Below are positions 29,328 to 38,735 of a stretch of DNA of 64,000 nucleotides, in pieces. A program made the position numbers and the translations under genes. The stretch comes from Idiomarina seosinensis (GTDB lineage Bacteria; Pseudomonadota; Gammaproteobacteria; Enterobacterales; Alteromonadaceae), in assembly GCF_003987275.1 (NCBI RefSeq), contig NZ_PIQF01000003.1, forward strand, positions 233,315-297,314. Direction: 5' to 3'. Within the stretch, counting starts at the first letter, position 1. Each line of letters begins with the position of its first letter. The notes below the pieces were generated by a model. It did no database searches. It was not told where the DNA came from and was given only the letters and a program-made list of their open reading frames with translations.

Positions 29328-29717
29328 ATGGATGTGCTGGAACGAGTGCTTTATGTTGAAGATGATGCTGATATTCGAGAGATAGCAGTCGTGGCATTAG
29401 AAGATATTGGCGGACTGACAGTTCGACAATGTAAGTCAGGTGAACAGGCGTTAGAGGAAGTAGAAGCTTTTATTCCGCAAGTTATTTTACTCGATGTGAT
29501 GATGCCTGGACTGGACGGCCCTCAGGTATTAAAGGCGATGCGGGACATGGGGGCGGTTACGGAATACACAGCTGTTGCTTTTATGACCGCCAAGGTTCAG
29601 CCCAAAGAAATAGAACGCTACAAAAGAATGGGCGTACAAAAAGTCATTTCTAAACCTTTTGATCCTGTGGCTTTGGCTGATGAAGTAAAACAATTATGGA
29701 ACGATTTCAATACTTAA
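29328..29717 (+). CDS. Single-domain response regulator
   Basis: 129 residues, a lone REC domain (start ATG 29328). Acidic pocket VEDDAD, phosphoacceptor Asp in ILLDVMMPGLDGP, Thr in MTAK and Lys in ISKPFDP are all present. Without an output domain it must act by protein contact or as a phosphate shuttle. It sits between a PAS-GGDEF gene and a hybrid kinase gene, and closely resembles the single-domain regulator coded at 42421-42813 (shared LLDVMMPGLDGP, TAKV, VISKPFDP). Confidence 0.93.
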   Translation: MDVLERVLYVEDDADIREIAVVALEDIGGLTVRQCKSGEQALEEVEAFIPQVILLDVMMPGLDGPQVLKAMRDMGAVTEYTAVAFMTAKVQPKEIERYKRMGVQKVISKPFDPVALADEVKQLWNDFNT

Positions 29718-29729
29718 CTTGAGTAGCTC

Positions 29730-32700
29730 ATGACACCAAGATTAAAGGTTTTTGTCACACTCATCTTAATGCTGCTTGCGCTTATTGGCAATGTAGTGAA
29801 CGTGCCGTTGTTCTTTGGTATCCATTTTATTTTTGGCTCCGTGGCTGTTATCGCCGCTATTAAAATAGTTGGTTTTTGGCCTGCCATAGCTGTTGCATTT
29901 GTTAGTGGGCTTTATACGTGGCAATTATGGGGGCATCCCTATGCCTTGTTGACCTTTATGTTAGAAGCTGGTGTTGTTGGCCTGCTATTTCGCCGGGGAG
30001 TTAGTAATTTAGTTATAGCAGATTTAGGCTTCTGGCTGTTGGCGGGTCCATTCGTGATCTCGCTAGCCTATATGGGTCTGCTGGGAATGGACGGCCCGAC
30101 TGCTGCCACAATTGGCCTTAAGCAGGCGCTCAATGGTGTTTTTAATGCACTAATTGCCGGCTTGATCATTAAGCTGTTGGTACTCTTTATCCAAAATGGC
30201 AAAGTAGCCTGGCTACCCAGTCGAGTGAGACTAAATGAGCTGGTTTTCCATATGCTCGTTGGTTTAACGATGCTGTCAGGTGCAGTACCCATAATACTAA
30301 ATAGTTACACCCACAAAGTTGAACAAGAGCAAATGCTCGCCGAACAATTGCAGACTACATTGGTAAACGTTGTTAGTGAGTTTCAGCAGCAAACTCAACA
30401 GCAAGTGCCTCCGTTGGTGCTATTAAATACTGCACTGCAGGGAGCGAATATCAGCGGGATAGGTATTCTCGACAAGCAAGGCAGTCTTCAGACAGGCGCT
30501 GGTGACTTGGTCGCTTTAACGTCTAAAAATGTCAGTCCAGTGAAACGTGTCGATAATTTGTATATTTGGACTCCTGACACTAATGGCAGTCTGGTTAATC
30601 GTTGGAAAAAAGGCATTTACCAATATCGATTGTCGGTCAACGGTGTTCCGGGTGTTGCTCAATTAGTCGTTGAGTTACCGGCTGCTTCTTTAGCTTCCCA
30701 ATTGGAGAGCGAACGAAATTCAAGCTTTTTAATATTAATTGTATTGGTGCTGTTAAGCATTTTTATCAGTTTTCTGCTAACTCGATTGCTGCTGCGTCCA
30801 TTGTTAGCACTAAACTCGGTCTCGAGAAAGCTACCTGAAAATATTGAACAGCAGCTAACAACAAAACTTCCTGACACTCGATTAGTTGAATATGACGAAT
30901 TATCTGACTCTGTAACGACAATGAGCCAGTCGCTTAGAGATGCGTTTAGTAAATTAGAGTCTGCGCGCTCGAACCTTGAATTAGAAGTTGCAGAGCGAAC
31001 AAAAGAGTTAGCAAAAACGTCATCAATGCTGAGCAATATTCTGGAAGCATCCACTGAACTGGCTATCATTGCCACTGATACCCAGGGAACTATCAAGTTG
31101 TTTAACTCTGGTGCACAGCGGTTGCTGGGCTATACGGCGGAATCAGTGGTTAATAAACACACGCCTGCGCTCTTTCACGACCAGGCAGAGGTAGCAGAAC
31201 GGGCTAAACAACTGGCAGAACAGTTATCAGAGCACGTTGAGGGCTTTGATGTGTTTGTGGTAAAGGCTCACTACGAAGGCTCTGATATTCACGACTGGCA
31301 TTATATTACCCGAAATGGCGAGCGTGTCCCGGTGACCTTGGTGGTGACACCAATTACTGATGAGTCGAATAAGACTGTAGGTTATTTGGGTGTTGCGCAG
31401 GATATTACTGAGCGTAAACGTATGGAGAAGATGAAAAGTGAATTCATCTCTACAGTCAGTCATGAGTTACGAACGCCATTGACTTCGGTTAGCGGTGCTC
31501 TTGGGTTAGTACTAAGCGGCAGCTTGGGGCACTTACCTGAGCAAGTTGAGACACTGTTGAATACGGCACACCGCAACAGTGAGCGATTATCTCACCTCAT
31601 TAACGATTTACTGGATATTGAAAAGGTGGCGGCTGGCCAATTGGATTTCGATATACAAACTCATCGTGTTATTTCATTGATTGAGCGAATCATAGAGGAA
31701 AATAAGGCGTATGGCTCGGAAAGAAAAATTAAACTTGAACTGGTGAAGTCCGTAAGCGACGTTTTATTTAAAGTGGATGAACAGCGGTTAAAGCAAATCA
31801 TGGCGAATCTTTTGTCGAATGCGATCAAGTTCTCTCCGGAAAACGAAACGGTGACAATAGATGTCGATACTGACTGCGATAACGTTGTTATAAGTGTGAC
31901 TGACCGAGGTAATGGTATTCCTGAAGCATTTCAGCACAAGTTATTTAATCGTTTTTCTCAAGCTGATAGCTCCGATACCCGGGAGAAAGGAGGAACAGGC
32001 CTGGGCCTGTCTATAACTAAAGAGCTTGTCGAGCATATGGGGGGTAGCATTGGCTTTAAAACAAAAGAAGGCGAGGGGACACGGTTTTTCTTTAAACTCC
32101 CTTTACTAAAAGAAGCAGCACAAGAAGCTGAGCCTCATTCGAAGCAAAAAAAGCAACAAGTGCAGTTCTCAGAAATAACTGAGAACGCACGCAAAATTTT
32201 AGTCATAGAAGACGACGAAGATGTCGCAAAGCTATTAAAATTGACCTTAGAGACGCAGAACTATGACGTCCATCTTCAGCACAATGGCCACGCAGCACTA
32301 AAAAGTCTTGAAAGTGAGCATTTTGATTTAATAACTCTTGATTTAGGTTTGCCGGATATTAATGGGTTGGAAATTATCAGGCGCTTAAGAGATGAAGCCG
32401 GTACTGCTGACATTCCTATTGTTGTAGTCTCCGGAAAAATTGAAAAAGATCGTTTAGAATTAAAAACGCTCCCCCCCAATGTGGAGTGGGTCTCAAAGCC
32501 TATAAAAAGTGATCAGCTTCTCAAGAAAGTACATACGCAGATAGCTAAGCTGGCCTCGCCACGTGTATTGCATGTAGAGGACGATGTCGATTTATCGTCG
32601 GTTATTCGTTCGATGATAGGCGAACATATTGAGCTTGATAATGTGTCAAACCTCGGCGAGGCTAGGCGTTTGTTAAAAGCCCATCACTACGATGTTATTT

Positions 32701-32906
32701 TGCTAGATATTGGTTTGCCCGATGGCTCTGGTTGGGAGCTCGTTCCTGATTTAAAAGTTGCAAACCCCAATACGGCAATTATCGTTCTTACGGGCAGAGA
32801 TGTTAGTAAGCAAAAGTCGGATGATGTGGAGGCCGTATTAATGAAAACGCGGTTGTCAACTGAGGCGCTAATTGACTTGATCCACGCTCGTATTGATACG
32901 AGTTAG
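29730..32906 (+). CDS. Membrane hybrid histidine kinase with two C-terminal receiver domains
   Basis: 1,058 residues. Residues 1-180 carry five or six membrane helices resembling an integral sensory (MASE-like) region. An extracytoplasmic segment follows (about 195-330), a last helix (about 333-355), HAMP, PAS (about 435-560), HisKA with the H box STVSHELRTPLTS, and the ATPase domain (NLLSNAIKF, GGTGLGLSI). REC1 (VIEDDED...LDLGLPD...SGK...SKPI) is canonical. REC2 (HVEDDVD...LDIGLPDGSG) ends with a less regular Lys region, MKTRLST. Phosphate should pass His to Asp and on to an Hpt domain. Its stop codon TAG shares two bases with the TAA stop of the convergent Hpt-REC-REC-GGDEF-EAL gene. Confidence 0.92.
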   Translation: MTPRLKVFVTLILMLLALIGNVVNVPLFFGIHFIFGSVAVIAAIKIVGFWPAIAVAFVSGLYTWQLWGHPYALLTFMLEAGVVGLLFRRGVSNLVIADLGFWLLAGPFVISLAYMGLLGMDGPTAATIGLKQALNGVFNALIAGLIIKLLVLFIQNGKVAWLPSRVRLNELVFHMLVGLTMLSGAVPIILNSYTHKVEQEQMLAEQLQTTLVNVVSEFQQQTQQQVPPLVLLNTALQGANISGIGILDKQGSLQTGAGDLVALTSKNVSPVKRVDNLYIWTPDTNGSLVNRWKKGIYQYRLSVNGVPGVAQLVVELPAASLASQLESERNSSFLILIVLVLLSIFISFLLTRLLLRPLLALNSVSRKLPENIEQQLTTKLPDTRLVEYDELSDSVTTMSQSLRDAFSKLESARSNLELEVAERTKELAKTSSMLSNILEASTELAIIATDTQGTIKLFNSGAQRLLGYTAESVVNKHTPALFHDQAEVAERAKQLAEQLSEHVEGFDVFVVKAHYEGSDIHDWHYITRNGERVPVTLVVTPITDESNKTVGYLGVAQDITERKRMEKMKSEFISTVSHELRTPLTSVSGALGLVLSGSLGHLPEQVETLLNTAHRNSERLSHLINDLLDIEKVAAGQLDFDIQTHRVISLIERIIEENKAYGSERKIKLELVKSVSDVLFKVDEQRLKQIMANLLSNAIKFSPENETVTIDVDTDCDNVVISVTDRGNGIPEAFQHKLFNRFSQADSSDTREKGGTGLGLSITKELVEHMGGSIGFKTKEGEGTRFFFKLPLLKEAAQEAEPHSKQKKQQVQFSEITENARKILVIEDDEDVAKLLKLTLETQNYDVHLQHNGHAALKSLESEHFDLITLDLGLPDINGLEIIRRLRDEAGTADIPIVVVSGKIEKDRLELKTLPPNVEWVSKPIKSDQLLKKVHTQIAKLASPRVLHVEDDVDLSSVIRSMIGEHIELDNVSNLGEARRLLKAHHYDVILLDIGLPDGSGWELVPDLKVANPNTAIIVLTGRDVSKQKSDDVEAVLMKTRLSTEALIDLIHARIDTS

Positions 32907-35347
32907 TGCTTAGTAAGCCACCCTGCTTTTACTACCTGTTCTGCCAACATTGGACGTGCGCTTAAAAAACCTTGGTACTGGTCGCAACCGATACGGCCAA
33001 GAAAATCAAGCTCTTCCTGTTGCTCTATGCCTTCAGCGATAACCTGCATGTGCATGAGATGGCCCAGTTTTACGATGGTATTGAGTAGACGGGCATCCCC
33101 TGTTTCCGACCAATACTGGATAAAAGAGCGATCAATTTTGAGCTTGTCAGCGTTTATACGGTATAAGTAGCTAAGTGAACTGTAACCGGTGCCGAAGTCG
33201 TCTAATGCTAACGAGAAGCCCGACTCACTGAGTGCATCGAGCATTGGGCCGGCCTTCTGCCAATCAGACAACAGGAGGCTTTCAGTGATTTCCAAAGTCA
33301 GGTTTTTAGCATCCAGATTGCATGCTTCGACTTGTGAATCAAGAACCTTGAGAAACTTCGGTTGTTGAATATCTAAAGCTGACAAGTTGAAGGAAATGTA
33401 TAAATCAGGGTGTGAACTTTGCCACACAGATAACTGACGAGTCACTTGCTTTATTATGCTCGCTGTTAAATCGGAGATTATCCCGTACTCTTCCATTGGT
33501 GGTATGAATTCATTGGGGGTCAATAAGCCTCGTTCAGGATGGTCCCATCGTGCTAACGCTTCAAAGCCAAAAAGTGCTCCTGTTTTGACGCAAATTATGG
33601 GCTGATATACCGCTATAAACTCATCTTTATCCAGTGCTTTTTTTATATTCTGTTCAAGGTTAAACCGATACTTCTGTTCCTCCTTCACGGATTGATCAAA
33701 ATAGACGACTTTGGGACCGCTCAACCGTTTTGCTTTGAATAATGCCATATCAGCGTTATCAATAAGTTCGTCAGAGTTAACGGTTTTACCAGTTGCAAGG
33801 GCCACGCCTGCATCAACGGATAAGGTTGCAGGTCCGTGGGATGATATCAGGCTAATTTCATTGATGGCACCGACCAATTTAGTTAGATACAGCTCTAATG
33901 CTTGCTGAGAGGTAAAGTCAGCTGTAAAAAGCATAAATTCATCATTGTGTTCACGGCAAAGCTGGCTATTGGGTTGTAGGTACTGGGTTAACTGCCATGC
34001 AACTTGCTGTAACACTTGATCGCCGAAGTGCTGACCGTGCAAATTGTTAATAGTATGAAAATTGCGAATATCAATTTTCAACAGAGCGATGGTATTATCT
34101 GTACTACTCTTTAGTGTTTTATCAATAGCAGACTTGAGATGAACAAGGCGACCTAATCCGGTTAAAGAGTCGGGAGCTATATCAGCGTTCGAGCCCGTTA
34201 GGTTGGATACTCCTGTTCGCAGTTGTCTCCCTCTTATCACCCGAGACTTTACCATCATCAACAGTCGCCATGGCTCGATGGGTTTATGAATAAAGTCGTC
34301 GTTGGTGAGTCGAGCGCAGGCAAGCTCGATATCAGTATCGTTAGAGGCCGATATAAATAACAATGGAATAGAGGCAAACTCTTCGTGTTGTCGAATAATT
34401 CTGCCAAGCTCTATGCCATCACAGTTTGGCATATTCACGTCGACAAGTATGAGTTCCGGTTGTGACTGGTCCAGTAAGGATAATGCAGCTTCGGCACTAG
34501 TGCCCGTCGATACGGTGTAGCCGGCATCGGTAAGTATTGAGTCGTATAAGTCGAGTAAGTGCCTATCGTCGTCGACAATCATCACCCGGTATGGCTCTGC
34601 GGGTGCGAGGTTAAGCTCTGAACGGAGTAATGCAATCAACTTTTGGACATCGAGTGGTTTGGTAAGAAAGTGATTGCCACCTGCCCGAACAGCAGCCAAA
34701 CGAAGATCAAACGAGTCATGTTGAGATATGAATATGACCGGTAAAGGTGCCCCGTCTTTTTGGCGCCACAAACGAACCTGGTTAGCGCCCGCAAAGCGTT
34801 GTCCGTAAAAGTCCATATCGACGAGCAGCGCAAGTGGCTCGTGCTCACGGATAGTTGTTTCGAGCTTTGTAATATCAGTCTCAATTGTGGCTTGGTAACC
34901 ATAGTTTGCCAGAGTTTGAGTCAACTTAGCCGAAAAGTGCTCATCGTCGTCAAATATTAGAACGTTAATGTCAGCCTGTTCAGTGTCATTGGGGTGCACC
35001 AAACTTTGTTCAGAGAAAGGAACAGGAGTTTGTTTTTCCAGGCAGTGCTTTAATACTCTCAAAAGCTCATTGAACGGCTCTGTTAGTGCCAAACGCAGTT
35101 CTTTTTTAGAGAAATTATTACTGGCATCTAAGACAGACTCAAGCTCCTTTGCAACTTGCGACAGCTCCCGGAAACCATAGGCTTGCCCAGAGCCCGCTAA
35201 CTTATGAGCAATAAGTCGTATTTCTTCGGTTTTTCCCTTGTCGGCGGTCGCATTTAACCAAAGCGCATTAAGACGGCCGTGGTAATCGGCTAAATGAGCT
35301 TGGTATTGAATGCGCAATTTATCCAGTTTCTCTTGAGCTGAGCACAT
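32903..35347 (-). CDS. Hpt-REC-REC-GGDEF-EAL signalling protein
   Basis: 814 residues, no membrane helix. Hpt about 1-100 with the phospho-His box LIAHKLAGSGQAYGF; REC1 about 128-245 (FDDDEH, LVDMDFYG); REC2 about 252-375 (VDDDRH, LVDVNMPNCDG, HKPIEP). The GGDEF domain (about 395-545) is degenerate, reading HNDEF. The EAL domain (about 560-810) looks active: EALARW, NLSALD, EITES, LDDFGTGYSSL, KIDRSF and AEGIEQ are present. It should therefore break down c-di-GMP under phosphorelay control. It is the EAL-bearing relative of the protein coded at 40761-42434 and converges on the hybrid kinase gene. Confidence 0.92.
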   Translation of the reverse strand: MCSAQEKLDKLRIQYQAHLADYHGRLNALWLNATADKGKTEEIRLIAHKLAGSGQAYGFRELSQVAKELESVLDASNNFSKKELRLALTEPFNELLRVLKHCLEKQTPVPFSEQSLVHPNDTEQADINVLIFDDDEHFSAKLTQTLANYGYQATIETDITKLETTIREHEPLALLVDMDFYGQRFAGANQVRLWRQKDGAPLPVIFISQHDSFDLRLAAVRAGGNHFLTKPLDVQKLIALLRSELNLAPAEPYRVMIVDDDRHLLDLYDSILTDAGYTVSTGTSAEAALSLLDQSQPELILVDVNMPNCDGIELGRIIRQHEEFASIPLLFISASNDTDIELACARLTNDDFIHKPIEPWRLLMMVKSRVIRGRQLRTGVSNLTGSNADIAPDSLTGLGRLVHLKSAIDKTLKSSTDNTIALLKIDIRNFHTINNLHGQHFGDQVLQQVAWQLTQYLQPNSQLCREHNDEFMLFTADFTSQQALELYLTKLVGAINEISLISSHGPATLSVDAGVALATGKTVNSDELIDNADMALFKAKRLSGPKVVYFDQSVKEEQKYRFNLEQNIKKALDKDEFIAVYQPIICVKTGALFGFEALARWDHPERGLLTPNEFIPPMEEYGIISDLTASIIKQVTRQLSVWQSSHPDLYISFNLSALDIQQPKFLKVLDSQVEACNLDAKNLTLEITESLLLSDWQKAGPMLDALSESGFSLALDDFGTGYSSLSYLYRINADKLKIDRSFIQYWSETGDARLLNTIVKLGHLMHMQVIAEGIEQQEELDFLGRIGCDQYQGFLSARPMLAEQVVKAGWLTKH

Positions 35348-35441
35348 CTTTTAATCCTTTAAGATAGAGTTACCGCAAACAACTAAATAACGTTTGATTA
35401 TGAGTTTAGCGCCAAAGCTCGTTGATATCCAAGTTTGCGTG

Positions 35442-36326
35442 TTAAGTAAAAAAATGGGCACAAAATTGATTTCTGCCGTTCTTTTTTGCTTGATAAAGTA
35501 AGCGGTCCGCAGTTTTGTAAAGTGTATCAAAATCGTCGCTGAGCGATGTCGCCACGCCAATACTGACCGTAACGTTCAGGCCCTGAATGTCTTCAGAGCT
35601 GAACACCTTAAGAAGTTTCTCAGCAAACTGGCTGGCAGAGTCGGTGGCGTTACTAGTCGAAAAGATGGCAAACTCTTCACCGCCTATACGAGCGGTTAAG
35701 TCGTTTTCACGACAGTACTTTTTAAGTAGAGCGCCAACATCGGCTATCACCTTATCGCCGACAAAATGTCCCAGCTGATCATTGATGTGCTTAAAATGAT
35801 CAATATCAAGCATCATAAAAGAATAGGATAGGTTATTGCGCTTAGCTTGCTTTATCATAGTGCGAGCGTCCGCGACGAAGGCGCGACGGTTAAGTAATTT
35901 GGTGAGCTCATCGGTTTCCGATAACTGCTTAAGTCGCTCAGCTTTATCTTCTAAGTCGTTGCGAAGGTTGATCAGTTCTTGATAAAGATCATCCCTCTTC
36001 TGAGCCGATGATATGGCCCAATAAATCGAATCTTTCTCTGCTGAATGCATTAAAGCATTAACCAAAACGGGGATTTTGTCGCCACTCGGAGTGTTAATGG
36101 TCAATTGTATTTCGCTGCAATGCCCTTCATGCAAAAGTAACGGCATGACAAAGCTTTCAACAATAATCTTAGAGGCTGGAGTTAATATACTTGTTAATAA
36201 CGATAGACTTTGTGGCGTTTGCTGACAAAGCCGGTAAAAGTCCTTATTGCCATGCAGTACGGCATGGCCTTCAGCTGTGGTGACAACCAGTCCGATTGGA
36301 AAGTTGTCCAGTTGCACTTTAGACAT
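35442..36326 (-). CDS. PAS-GGDEF diguanylate cyclase, partner of RsbQ-like hydrolase
   Basis: 294 residues. An N-terminal PAS domain (LDNFPIGLVVTTAEGHAVLHGNKDFYRLC, about 5-110), a coiled linker (QKRDDLYQELINLRNDLEDKAERLKQLSETDELT), then GGDEF (about 135-290) with an active GGEEF and an I-site REND 5 residues before it. It should make c-di-GMP in answer to a ligand in the PAS pocket. It lies only 6 bases after an RsbQ-like alpha/beta hydrolase gene. In Bacillus, RsbQ works with the PAS domain of RsbP, so a hydrolase-to-PAS signal is likely here. Confidence 0.9.
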   Translation of the reverse strand: MSKVQLDNFPIGLVVTTAEGHAVLHGNKDFYRLCQQTPQSLSLLTSILTPASKIIVESFVMPLLLHEGHCSEIQLTINTPSGDKIPVLVNALMHSAEKDSIYWAISSAQKRDDLYQELINLRNDLEDKAERLKQLSETDELTKLLNRRAFVADARTMIKQAKRNNLSYSFMMLDIDHFKHINDQLGHFVGDKVIADVGALLKKYCRENDLTARIGGEEFAIFSTSNATDSASQFAEKLLKVFSSEDIQGLNVTVSIGVATSLSDDFDTLYKTADRLLYQAKKNGRNQFCAHFFT

Positions 36327-36332
36327 TTGTCT

Positions 36333-37157
36333 TTACTCGCCGGCGCATTTCACTTCTAAAAAACGTTTGATGTGCAGAGCAACGTCTTGAGGATGAGTCA
36401 TATGTAGACAGTGGCCTTTTCCTTTTATGACCTGTAACTCACTGTTAGGTGTATTCTTTTCCATGTACTGACCCACAGACAGCGAAGCTAAGGCATCGTT
36501 ATCACTTTGTAATAGCAATACCGGATGCGTATTTTCGGGAAGTATCGTCCGATGGTCAGAAAAGAAAGTAGCCTTGGCAAAATTCTTAGCTGAAATTGGG
36601 TTGGTCGTGCAAAAACTCTCCGTCAGCTCATTTGTCACGGGGTGGCGCTCCGTGATTCCGGTTACCAAAGGGGCCAGATACTCCGCCCAGCCAATATAAT
36701 TTTTATCCATTAACTCGATGAGTTCGCTTAAGTCATGCTTTTCAAAGCCACCTTGGTAACCTTGGTCAATATTTAAAAAACAAGGGGAGGGGCAAATCAT
36801 AATCAGGGCGTTGATTCTGTCAGGAACGGCTCGTGCAGCAAGTAGACCTATCGTACCGCTGACGGAGTGACCTATAAAAGATACATTCTGGAGGTCGAGT
36901 ACCTTGCATATATCGACAATGTCCTGAGCATAACCTTCGAGGGAGCTGTATTTAGAGGTTGAATACTCTGCCATACTCGCCGCTCCAGAGCCGACGTAAT
37001 CAAAAAGCACTAATTTGTAGTCATCGGGCAGCTCTGGTATGAGAAAACGCCACATTGTTTGATTGCAACCAAAGCCATGAGCCATCATTATGACTTTGTT
37101 GCCAGATCCCATTATGTAGACGTTATTCCGGTCAATGATATGCTCGGGTGCAAACAT
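36333..37157 (-). CDS. RsbQ-like alpha/beta hydrolase
   Basis: 274 residues of the RsbQ/D14/KAI2 group. Marks are AHGFGCNQTMWRFLIPELPDDYKLVLFDYVGSGAA near the start, the nucleophile elbow GHSVSG (Ser about 103), SDNDAL for the Asp and KGKGHCLHMTHP for the His. RsbQ-type proteins process or carry a small hydrophobic ligand and pass a signal to a PAS partner. The next gene is a PAS-GGDEF protein 6 bases on, so the pair probably controls c-di-GMP. The true ligand is unknown. Confidence 0.88.
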   Translation of the reverse strand: MFAPEHIIDRNNVYIMGSGNKVIMMAHGFGCNQTMWRFLIPELPDDYKLVLFDYVGSGAASMAEYSTSKYSSLEGYAQDIVDICKVLDLQNVSFIGHSVSGTIGLLAARAVPDRINALIMICPSPCFLNIDQGYQGGFEKHDLSELIELMDKNYIGWAEYLAPLVTGITERHPVTNELTESFCTTNPISAKNFAKATFFSDHRTILPENTHPVLLLQSDNDALASLSVGQYMEKNTPNSELQVIKGKGHCLHMTHPQDVALHIKRFLEVKCAGE

Positions 37158-37234
37158 GCAAAGTCCTTTGTAGTGATCCAGTTCTATAAATATGCCGATT
37201 CACCCGAGATTATACAAGCAGAGAACGCTACTTA

Positions 37235-38329
37235 CTAATAAAGCCAGGTCAGTCTTAACCCCAGTATTGTCGCATCGTGACTGCTTAAACTATCGTACAG
37301 GGCGAAGCCGCTATTCATAATTCGCTGTATGTCAGTGGTAACAATAAGGTTTTGGCTCAGGCGATATTGTGCATATGCGTCAAAGTGAGTCATGTCTTTT
37401 AAAACTTTTTCAGCGTATTCCGATGATGCTTGCGTCCAGCCAATACCAACTCCTAGTGCATAACTCGTTGCATCATAACTGTAACTGCCACTCGTAAATG
37501 TTTGCGCCAAACTTACATTAGGGTTTGCAACCCCAAAGCGAAAATTGATCGCATGGTTATTAAGCTGGTAACCAGCAAGCGAGTACACACCATAGTTACT
37601 GGCGTTTTCATTGGTTGCGTCGAAAGTGACATAATCTGATGAGTTTATCCATGCCCCCGCTCTAATTAACCATCCTTGTTGCTGCCAGCTGGCGGAGACT
37701 ACACTGAAAATACCCTTGCCTTTATCATCGAGTGATAAAAGTTGAGAGTAGGAGCGACTAGGGTTATCAGCAATTCCATTAGAACTTGCAATAGCAGCAG
37801 CTACTTGGATCCCGTTACTTAGTTGATTCTCATACACAGCTCCTAGCGTGTAGTCGGGAAATGCAATGGTTGGGTTGGCGGTAAAGCTTGCACCTAAAAA
37901 CTGCGTTGTTTCATCACTGGCTATGCGGCTTTGTTCAAAAAGCCCGGAAATATCAATAAGCCCTACTGACAGCTTTTGTTGGTTGAAAAAATAATGTGAA
38001 TAGTAAAGCTCTGAAAGCTGGATACGACCTTGATTTTTACTATCTAATGCTGAACCAGCATCCCCATTGGCTTCTGGGTATGCTGCTGACACCTCATCAG
38101 GTTCTAACGAGCTGGAACCTTCAATGTGAACTAGCCACCCACCAGCGGTATAACCTTTTTGCAAAACTATATCGCCGCTAGCGCTAAATTCATCAGCAAC
38201 CGCTGAGTTATTCGAGGTCTGATATATAAGAACCCCACTTGTGCTTATATCGACAGGGGAGCCGTTGGCATATGCATACCCAGAGAGAAGTAGGCAATTA
38301 GTGGCCAAAAGGAGCTTAGGAAATTTCAT
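37235..38329 (-). CDS. Outer-membrane porin-like protein (possibly carbohydrate porin)
   Basis: 364 residues from the ATG at 38329, where a signal peptide begins (MKFPKLLLATNCLLLSGYAYA); the frame is open for 73 more codons upstream but those overlap another gene and do not look coding. The rest alternates short polar and aromatic beta strands (LSVGLIDISGLFEQSRIASDETTQFLGASF, LRLTWLY at the end), like OprB-type or other 14-18-strand porins. The last residue is Tyr, an acceptable outer-membrane signal. The substrate is unknown. Confidence 0.7.
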   Translation of the reverse strand: MKFPKLLLATNCLLLSGYAYANGSPVDISTSGVLIYQTSNNSAVADEFSASGDIVLQKGYTAGGWLVHIEGSSSLEPDEVSAAYPEANGDAGSALDSKNQGRIQLSELYYSHYFFNQQKLSVGLIDISGLFEQSRIASDETTQFLGASFTANPTIAFPDYTLGAVYENQLSNGIQVAAAIASSNGIADNPSRSYSQLLSLDDKGKGIFSVVSASWQQQGWLIRAGAWINSSDYVTFDATNENASNYGVYSLAGYQLNNHAINFRFGVANPNVSLAQTFTSGSYSYDATSYALGVGIGWTQASSEYAEKVLKDMTHFDAYAQYRLSQNLIVTTDIQRIMNSGFALYDSLSSHDATILGLRLTWLY

Positions 38330-38483
38330 ATTGAGGAAGCCGTTAAGTAAATAAGTAATAAACTCAGGGGGATCTCGGAACGCTTTATACAGCAGGTTTA
38401 AAAGCCGGTCTAGATTTTTATTGGAAGAGAGAGCTAAAAGCTTTGAATCATCCAGAGCGCTTTCTGATTCGGATAAATAAAGG

Positions 38484-38720
38484 TTAGCGTTTACCGCCAA
38501 AAAATATTTTGTCGGCGTTGGCAATGGCAGCAACAAACCAAAACCCAATAAATATCAGCAATACCCAGCCGATGGTTCCCCAGCCCCAGCCTTCACCTTC
38601 GTCAAAGAAAATAGCGCTGATTAGCCAATAGATCCCGAGCGCCATTAGTACCGATGGAATAAAGGCTAAAATAATATAAATGAGAAACTTATTGCGTTCG
38701 TAAAAACGTTTTAGGAACAT
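38484..38720 (-). CDS. Small two-helix membrane protein, unknown function
   Basis: 78 residues: a basic N terminus (MFLKRFYERNK), helix 1 (FLIYIILAFIPSVLMALGIYWLIS), an acidic-Trp loop (FFDEGEGWGWG), helix 2 (TIGWVLLIFIGFWFVAAIANA) and a FFGGKR tail. The last 30 residues recur in the shorter protein at 26133-26315. It starts 15 bases after the DUF2157-like membrane protein gene, so they are probably cotranscribed. No known family is recognised. Confidence 0.65.
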   Translation of the reverse strand: MFLKRFYERNKFLIYIILAFIPSVLMALGIYWLISAIFFDEGEGWGWGTIGWVLLIFIGFWFVAAIANADKIFFGGKR

Positions 38721-38735
38721 CGCTCGCTCGATATG

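Noticed and set aside
38330-38548. 73 extra N-terminal residues on the porin-like protein
   Set aside because: They overlap the 78-residue gene and come before a clear signal peptide at 38329.
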